In this document: piece after piece, positions 57,151-64,000 of the stretch | How positions within the stretch are numbered: position 1 is the stretch's first letter | Layout: every line of letters begins with the position of its first letter | Notes under the pieces: model-generated | Databases searched by the model: none | Told to the model about the DNA's origin: nothing | Seen by the model: only the letters and a program-made list of their open reading frames with translations | NCBI GenBank assembly: GCA_021018995.1 | Contig: CM037598.1 | Span: 64,870,671-64,934,670, forward strand | Direction of reading: 5' to 3' | Source of the DNA: Chloranthus sessilifolius | Taxonomy: Eukaryota; Streptophyta; Magnoliopsida; Chloranthales; Chloranthaceae | Length of the DNA stretch: 64,000 bases | Made by a program: the position numbers and the translations under genes

Positions 57151-58990
57151 AGCTTTACTAGTCCCTGAGCAAAAGAGAATTAAAAGAAAATAAAAATACC
57201 ACTTTCGTAGGGAGCACGGATGCATTTAGCATATGCACAAAGCCTTTTAAACCTTTAGGTGATCCCTTGTAGAGGAGTGAAGTCTCCTGAGGGTTTTCAG
57301 TGAAGGTACCCACAAACTTCCCCAATAAGGTTAGTTAATAGTAGTACATCCTACTAAATAGAGTTTCAGTGAACTAGAATAAATTCTCATCATGTCTTTT
57401 CAGTAGAAAAATCACCAACTTAAAACATGAATTTTTGTAGTAATTATTTCATCATCAATTGGTTCATGTCAAGGCATTGTGTCTGAAAATTGATGCAGAG
57501 TTCACCTTCTATTTGCGAATTCTGTGTTGATACCACCCCCATCAAATTGGATTTCAGGCCCAAGTCTTACCAGGGCTGTTAACTCACAACAACAATGAAG
57601 GGTGTAAAATTTCACACAGCTCAAGAGCAATTACAATCCTCAAATAGGGCTGTAAGCATGAGCATAGGCATTGCTCTAATTTCTGAAATTTTCTAACTCT
57701 TCACACCATAGATTAGACAGATCCTTATCTCCACATGACAGCTCAATCCATTTTAGATCAGTAAGGTCTTTTTATTTGATTGTAATGTGGCTTAGGGGTG
57801 AAATTGGTAAAAGAATAAAGGGGTAAGATGAGGTTCAAAATTGAGAAATCAACAAGGTAAGGAGGTGATTTGCAGCTCAACCTTCCTCATTCCAGCACAA
57901 TTCCATTTACTTCTTGAATTTTCAGATTTGAGGTGATCAGTTTCTAATCCTCATTTCAATCTTTCAATGAAATGACTTCTCTTTTTCCTTCTTTTTTTCT
58001 TTGATTTTCTTTTTTTTTTTTTTTTTTTTTACCAGACATCGAACCTTGCACCTCTAACCTCACTTCTCCTCTTATTTTCTAAGTTCTCAGGTTGAGGGTG
58101 AACTGAAATAGGTCAAAAGTTTTTGGGTTAAAAAATTCTAGTTTTCATCAAAGAAAGACTGGGATGTTGTAAGGCTCAAGTGTTATGTGTCAAGGGCAGT
58201 TCAAAGGTGGGAAAATTTTAGGCTCAAACTGTCCAAGAGGTGGCCTTACTTCATGTCCTCTATGTCATAAGTGCTGTCAAGCTGTTTCAATTTGGATTTG
58301 CCTAACTTCTAATGATTAAAATTGGATCCAATCAGTCCACAGAGCAGAAAAATTGCCAAGGCACTCTTCACGGAAACTTTTTCAGGCCCAAGTCTCACTG
58401 GGTATGGCCTTCCATCTCATTTTCAGGGGTGTGTCTTCACAATTTCCTCTCATTTCAGGTTTACTGCACATTAAAGATTATTTTTCACAAATTGTTGACA
58501 TTTGCCTCATGAAAAATGTTAAAACTACAGCTCATTTCAGTTTTTAACAACTTGTTTTCTTAATATCCTCTTTTTACAAAAATTCAAGTGAGAAAGTACT
58601 CAAATTAATTCCAAACACTTCATTGTAGCCTAGTTGTACTAAAAGTAACTAATTTATTGGCATATATACATGCCATACCCCTAAACCTAAACCAAACAGT
58701 GTCCTCACTGTTTCCATCATATGGGGTGGAGCATTATTTATTTATTTATTATTATTATTTTTTGATTTATTTATTTTAGCGTAAAAATAAAAATAGAAGC
58801 TGGTAAGAAACAAAATTATTATTAACAGGGGCAAATTACATTTGTACAATGTGCAAGCAGAAAGGAAGGGAAAAGTGGGCCGATGGATAAAATATCGCAA
58901 ACAGTACAAGAAATCGCCCCTGGCTCAGGGAAATCCTCGGCCTGCATCGGGTGGAAGATGAACTGTAAGCCAAGTAGGGAGGAAGAAAAG
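57151..58990 (-). other. 3' non-coding region of Athila-C
   Basis: About 1.8 kb of AT-rich DNA shared with 48849-50260 and 32.5-34.2 kb. It includes a T-run near 58.0 kb and ATTT-type simple sequence near 58.74 kb. I see no gene. Confidence 0.72.
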
Positions 58991-59004
58991 GAAAAAGAAG
59001 AAGG

Positions 59005-59238
59005 TTAGGGGGCAGGGGGAAGGTTGATGGAGGAGGATGGTGGCGGAGACACCGGTGGCGCGGTCTTCAGCTTCTTCTTCTCCTTCCTATCTTTGTCCTT
59101 TTCCTCAGCGAGGATCCACTGGACCTCCTCGTATTCATCTCAGAGGAACTGCAACGGGTTTGGTTCCTTAGGCGGTAATGGCTTTAGCCAGAAGAGGTAG
59201 AGTTGTGCAGGGGTGAGCATGGGCTTGCCATCTGCCAT
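59005..59238 (-). pseudogene. Short extra ORF remnant of Athila-C
   Basis: On the minus strand an ATG at 59238 begins MADGKPMLTPAQLYLFWLKP, followed by PPKEPNPLQF- and an acidic-basic stretch (EEVQWILAEEKDKDRKEKKKLK), then a proline tail. It occupies the place of the Athila extra ORF, between integrase and the 3' non-coding region. The gene is broken and short. An AAATAG-type TATA-like element lies about 65 bases upstream, and the CCTATCGA motif array starts about 360 bases upstream. Function unknown; I cannot match it to a family. Confidence 0.45.
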
Positions 59239-59593
59239 AGCTATGAGGAAGAGGGTGGAGGGTAGAAAGGAAAGGATGGGCCGAAGTCGAGCTATCTGCA
59301 TCTATTTAAGGTGGAAGTGTGAGGGAATATGACATGGTGCATTCAATATTGCCGCCGTTGATGACTAAGAATGAATGGTGAATTCGAACAATCAGCATGG
59401 GGAACGAAAAACGGGCATTAACTGGCAGCCTATATTTAGTGCGGAGAGTTTAAGGCTCGTGCTGTGTGCAGATGTACATGGTACACATGGTAAAATGTCC
59501 GCGCACCGCAATTGCACAGTAAGCGTGGAAGGAGTGAGGGGAGGAAAGTCAATTTCGAGAGGATGAGTGGGGAGTGTCGACAAGGTAAGGCTT

Positions 59594-59960
59594 CCTATCG
59601 AAGTCGAACAACTGTGGGACAGGCAATTAAATGCTCTCGATAGGTTTAACCCGTTCTATCGAACAAAATAAGCATGCATTTGATAGGCTAGGTTGGCTGC
59701 TTGCGATAGGTCGGTGTCCTGTCGAACGGAGGGTGGATAGAACGTTCACTTCGTTAGGATGCCGATGGGTGCGAACAACCTTTCGATAGGTGGGGTATTA
59801 CATGTGTAATTTTGTTGATAGGTTCCAGGGAAGAGTCCAGATCCTATCGCAAAGTTGTTCTCACCTATCGAGAGGTCATAACACCTATCGAGATCCTCAG
59901 CAATCCTATCGACATTCGCGGTTGACCTAGCGAAAAGGTCCAAATGACCTATCGAGATGT
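59594..59960. repeat. CCTATCGA motif array upstream of the extra ORF
   Basis: About 14 copies of CTATCGA or TCGATAG forms lie within 370 bases between integrase and the extra ORF, the same motif as in the LTR. Confidence 0.9.
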
Positions 59961-60188
59961 TCAATGAGCTTAAAAACATGGCCTATGTGTGCAGAGCATT
60001 TAGCTTGAGCCCTCAGCAACGCATCTGCTGCGCTACCAGTTAGCAAATTGGCCACTGACCTTATGCCTTTGAATTCTAGACTGCTAGAACTTGACATGGC
60101 CATTTTATTGCAAAGAAATTGGTGGAAAGAAAAAAAAACAAAACTATAAATCAGATAAAATACATATGATACAAATCAAAGTCAGGTA

Positions 60189-61480
60189 CTAGCCTGGAGG
60201 ATCCTGAAGATCAACGGTCTCTTCAGGCTCACAAATACTGTCAATGCAAAGTTTCAGCCTCTGGCCATTGACCTTAAGGGTTCTGCCATTTGTGGGATGC
60301 AGGACTTCGACAGCTCCAGATGGGAAAATGTGTACCACAGTGAAAGGTCCATCCCATCTGGATTGTAGCTTCCCTGGAAAGAATTTCAGTCTGGAGTTGA
60401 ACAACCATACCTTGTCATTTGACTTGAACTCTTTGCGAAGCAAATGTCTGTCGTGGAAAGCTTTGGTTCTCTCCTTGTAACTCTGGGCATTTGCATAAGC
60501 CTCTCTTCACAGTTCATCCAGCTCGGATAACTAGAGTTTCCTGTAAATTCCAGCAGAGTGTAAGTCAGAGTTCACTGCTTTAATGGCCCAATATGCCTTG
60601 TGTTGCAATTCAATAGGCAAATGACATGCCTTGCCGTAGACTAATCTGAATGGGGACATGCCTATGGGGGTTTTATAGGCTATTCTGTATGCCCATAAGG
60701 CATCAGTCAACTTATTGGACCAATCTCTTCTGTCGGATCTCATAGTCTTCTCTAGAATATGTTTGATTTCCCTGTTGGAGAACTCTACTTGCCCACTGGT
60801 TTGTGGGTGGTAGGGTGTGGCTACTCTGTGGGTAACAGAGTATCGTTCCAACAGTTTGTCAAAAGGTTTGTTACAGAAGTGGCTTCCCCCATCACTAATA
60901 ATAGCTTTAGGAAAGCCAAATATGGAGAAGATGTTGTCTTTCAGGAATTGAATGACAACTTTGTGATCATTTGTTTTTGTAGCTACGGCTTCGACCCATT
61001 TAGAGACGTAATTCACAGCGACAAGAATGAAATTGTATCCAGCAGAAGGGGGAAAAGGTCCCATGAAATTGATTCCCCAGACATCAAATAGTTCAACAAC
61101 AAGTATAGGTTGCAAGGGCATAGAGTTTCTCCTGGTAATACTGCCCAATTGCTGGCATCGATGGCAAACTTTACAGTGCTGTCGGGAATCCTTGAATAGG
61201 GTAGGCCAATAGAAAGCACTTTGAAGGACCTTTGCAGTAGTCTTCTTACCACTAAAGTGACCCCCGCAAGCTTGTTCATGGCACATGGTTAGGATGTTGT
61301 GAAATTCAGTTTCAGGTACACAACGTCGGATCACCTGGTTTGCACAATGCTTAAAAAGGTAAGGATCCTCCCATATGTAATGTTGAATCTGTACAAAGAA
61401 CAGATTTTTGTCCTCCTTGCTCTAATGTGGGGGAATCCTACCTACAGCAAGGCAGTTGACAATATTGGCAAACTAGGGCA
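60189..61480 (-). pseudogene. pol: Athila-C integrase
   Basis: The minus-strand stretch 60531-61334 (267 residues) begins with the zinc-binding segment [19 protein letters not shown] and [11 protein letters not shown]. It continues with [20 protein letters not shown] and [13 protein letters not shown], then [21 protein letters not shown], which carries the glutamate of the D,D,E triad, and [19 protein letters not shown]. The open stretch at 60189-60443 carries the C-terminal domain: SNDKVWLFNSRLKFFPGKLQ, SRWDGPFTVVHIFPSGAVEV. It would insert the DNA copy into host chromatin. Only a few breaks. Confidence 0.85.
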
Positions 61481-61559
61481 TACTTATCTGGATAGTCAGA
61501 AGCTGCTCATCTGGGAAGGAGTCATTGATGGGCAAACTTGCTGTGTCATTTATTTGGAT

Positions 61560-62230
61560 CCTTGACAGATGGTCAGCCACCACGTTCTCAACTCCCTTCT
61601 TGTCCTTAATCTCTAAATTGAATTTCTGTAAGAGAAGAATCCATCTGATTAGTCATGCTTTAGCTTCTTTTTTGGATAAAAGGTATTTCAAGGCTGAGTG
61701 GTTAGTGAACACAATAATTTTTTATCTCAGCACATAAGACCTGAATTTTTCTAAGGCAAAAACAATGGCTAATAGCTCTTTCTCAGTTGTGGTGTAATTT
61801 AATTAAGCATCAACCATTGATTTACTGGCATATGCCACTACAGAAGGTGTCTTGTCTTTTCGTTGCCCAATACTGCTCCAATGGCGAAATTTGATGCATC
61901 ACACATCAGTTCAAATGGCAAGGAAAAATAAGGGGATTGCAAAATGGGAGCTGTGGTCAAACAAGTTTTTAGCAGTTCAAAAGCAACTTGGCATTCAACA
62001 TTAAAGTCAAAAGGGACATCCTGACACAACATGTGGCAGAGGGGTCTGGAGATTTTGCTGAAATCCTTGATGAACCTTCTGTAGAAGCCAGCATGACCTT
62101 AACTTGTTTGACAGTTTTTGGAGGGGGCAAATGAGCAATCAAATCGATCTTAGCTTGATCAACCTCGATTCCTTTGTGAGAGACAGCATATCCTAGAACA
62201 GTGCCTTGAGTCACCATGAAGTGACTTTTC
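61560..62230 (-). pseudogene. pol: Athila-C RNase H region
   Basis: The minus-strand stretch at 61838-62032 includes CQDVPFDFNVECQVAFELLK and then FELMCDASNFAIGAVLGN, the RNase H start used in Athila and other Ty3/gypsy elements. It links RT and integrase. Broken a few times. Confidence 0.75.
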
Positions 62231-63140
62231 TCCCAACTCAGAACTAGGTTGGTTTCCTCACACCTTTACAGTACGGAGCTGAGGTGGTGTAGGCATTGGA
62301 CAAAATCATCTCCATAAATGGAGAAATCATCCATAAAGATCTCCAAAAACTTATCAATCATGTCAGAAAAGATAGCATACATGCATCTTTGGAAAGTGGC
62401 AGGTGCATTACACAACCCAATTGGCATCCTTCTGTATGCAAAGGTGCCAAATGGGCAAGTGAATGTGATCTTTTCTTGGTCCTGAGGGTATACAGGGATC
62501 TGATTGTACCCTGAGTATCCATCAAGAAAATAGTAGTAGGCCTTGCCTGCCAGCTTGTCCAAGATTTGGCCTATGAAGGGCAGTGGGAAGTGATCCTTGC
62601 TAGTCTTTTCATTGAGTTTTCGGTAGTCTATGTAGACCCTCCAACCAGTGGTCTGTCTGGTTGGGATCAGCTCTCCTGAATCTGCTTCAACAACTGTAAT
62701 GCCAAATTTCTTGGGTACGACCTGGGTAGGTGCTACCCATTGTGAATCCGAGATGGGATAAATTATCCCAGCATCTAAGAGTTTGACCACCTCCTTCATC
62801 ACAACCTCCTGCATGTGTGGGTTGAGCTTCCTCTGCATCTCTCTAGAAGGTTTGGATCCTTCCTCGAGATGAATTTTATGCATGCACACAGTAAGATTTA
62901 TTCCCCCAAGGTCTGCAATGGTCCAACCTATTGCCTTCTTATGCCTTTTTAGTACACACAGTAGTTCTTTTTCCTGCTCGGGAGTGAGGGAAGAAGAGAT
63001 TATCACAAGTAGTTTGGTGTTGTCTCCTAAAAAGGCATATTTCAATGATTTTGGGAGCTGCTTTAACTCCACTTCTGGGGGACTAATGAGGGAGGGCAAT
63101 AGTGGTGTCTGAGAGGGGGTTGGTAAGGGTAACAAAGTAG
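62231..63140 (-). pseudogene. pol: Athila-C reverse transcriptase
   Basis: Within the 335-residue minus-strand stretch 62266-63273, the RT reads LPKSLKYAFLGDNTKLLVII, HKKAIGWTIADLGG, then LLDAGIIYPISDSQWVAPT, TGWRVYIDYRKLN, FPLPFIGQILDKLAG, YRRMPIGLCNAPATFQRCMY and the catalytic F-M-D-D motif at about 62325-62340 (IFMDDFSIYGD). The upstream part of the stretch (WKEIEVEEMEHVKL) is the linker from protease. RT would copy the RNA genome into DNA in the virus-like particle. It is long and open, with only few breaks. Confidence 0.87.
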
Positions 63141-63279
63141 GCCTCCATGGATGGTGCTGTGGTGGAGCTTCAGAAGAGGAAAGTTTCACATGCTCCATCT
63201 CCTCTACCTCTATTTCTTTCCATACTTCGACTAATTCATTACACCATTTCTTACCATGTAGCAGCATATTCACGTTTTC

Positions 63280-64000
63280 CTAGACAACCTCATCTATTAC
63301 ATCTAGAGAAAAACAATCCTCATCAGGATGAGGTTGATTGGCTGCGTTGTATACATTCAATTTGACTTTCATATTTCCAAATGATACTTCCATTATTCCA
63401 GACCTGCATTGAATACAAGCATTAGCTGTGGCCAAAAAGGGTCTGCCTAGGATCACAGGTACGGAGGTGGCATTCCTACCTGGTTCCATATCCAGCACCA
63501 AAAAGTCAGTAGGATAAAAGAATTTGTTAACTCTAACCAAAACATCCTCGATTATCCCCACAGGTTTCCTTTCAGATCTGTCAGCCAGCTGTAGAACAAC
63601 ATGTGTGGGCTTTAATTTGCCTAAATCCAACTTCTCATATAATGAATATGGAAGCAAATTTACATTGGCTCTAGATCTAATAGGGCTTTGTCAATGGTAT
63701 GATCCCCAATGATGCAGGGGATTGTGGGGAGTCCAGGGTCTTGAAGTTTGGGGGGAGTTGTAATGGACAGGACATGCTTAACTTTTTCGGCTGAAAAGAC
63801 TTTCTTGGATAGGTGTATCCTAGACTGTCTTTTATGGGTGCACAGGTCTTTTAAGAATTTGGCATAGGTTGGGACTTGTTTAATGACATTAAGTAAAGGT
63901 AGATTGATCTTTACTTGCTTGAAAGTCTCCATCATTTCCTCAATTTTTCCTTGCCCTTTATCAAAAGGGGAAGGTGCCTGTAGTGCCTTAGGAAATGACA
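63280..64000 (-). pseudogene. pol: Athila-C protease region (runs off the right edge)
   Basis: Minus-strand stretches at 63280-63657 and 63660-63935 read KQVKINLPLLNVIKQVPTYA, IPCIIGDHTIDKALLDLE, LPYSLYEKLDLGKLKPTHVV and then VPVILGRPFLATANACIQC, matching the Athila-B protease. Gag would follow beyond the window. Broken a few times. Confidence 0.8.

Larger units (their letters stand above)
55031..64000 (-). mobile_element. Athila-type element, family C (minus strand; 5' part beyond window)
   Basis: On the minus strand, in order from the right: protease, RT, RNase H, integrase, a motif array, an extra ORF remnant, 3' non-coding DNA, a polypurine tract and a 3' LTR of about 2.1 kb (55031-57136). 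Gag and the 5' LTR lie beyond the right edge. Pol has few breaks and is the best kept in the window, so this may be the youngest element here. Age cannot be measured without the other LTR. Confidence 0.85.

Overview
The window is seed-plant nuclear heterochromatin made almost entirely of nested Ty3/gypsy LTR retrotransposons. The evidence is plant Athila-type and Tat/Ogre-type gag, protease, reverse transcriptase and integrase remnants, LTRs of about 1.5 to 2.5 kb, tRNA-type primer binding sites just inside LTRs, and AT-rich non-coding DNA. I find no ordinary host gene, tRNA, rRNA or CRISPR array. A flowering plant is likely, but the species cannot be told from the sequence.

Layout: (1) 1-9760, an Athila-type element (family A, plus strand) whose 5' LTR runs off the left edge. 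It has gag and an extra ORF region but no recognisable pol. (2) It sits in a Tat protease fragment at 9761-10292. (3) That fragment is cut on its right by a second Tat element, Tat-A, at 10293-26877. Tat-A has an LTR, a long leader, a proline-rich gag, a protease with a G-patch-like tail, part of RT, the integrase tail, 3' repeats and two antisense genes. A reversed solo LTR of another Tat family (Tat-C) lies inside it at 17771-19672. (4) Tat-A is cut at 26878 by an Athila element of family B (26878-29032 plus 36526-41913). The 5' LTR of that element is itself split by a pol-less relative (29033-36525). (5) The integrase of Athila-B is cut at 41914 by Tat-B (41914-48848). (6) A minus-strand Athila fragment (48849-51955), a second Tat-B-like gag-protease fragment (51956-55030) and a minus-strand Athila-C element (55031 to the right edge) follow. 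Athila-C has one 3' LTR and a fairly well kept pol.

All elements are fossils with several to many breaks. LTR pairs compared by eye over short stretches differ at roughly one base in ten, which suggests a few million years for the pairs that can be compared.

The most interesting pattern is shared across families. Each family carries its own short, CpG-containing motif, repeated in the LTR upstream of the TATA box. In four families the motif recurs upstream of an internal coding unit (gag, the extra ORF, or an antisense gene). The sequence differs between families but the placement is similar. In Tat-A it is a four-copy palindrome array in three places. In Tat-B an unrelated palindrome occupies the same places. 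In Athila-C it is a CCTATCGA-type array in the LTR and again upstream of the extra ORF. This looks like a family-specific addressing system, similar in idea to the short-motif arrays recognised by VANC anti-silencing proteins of VANDAL DNA transposons. The functional reading is inference. The motif arrays themselves are visible directly.
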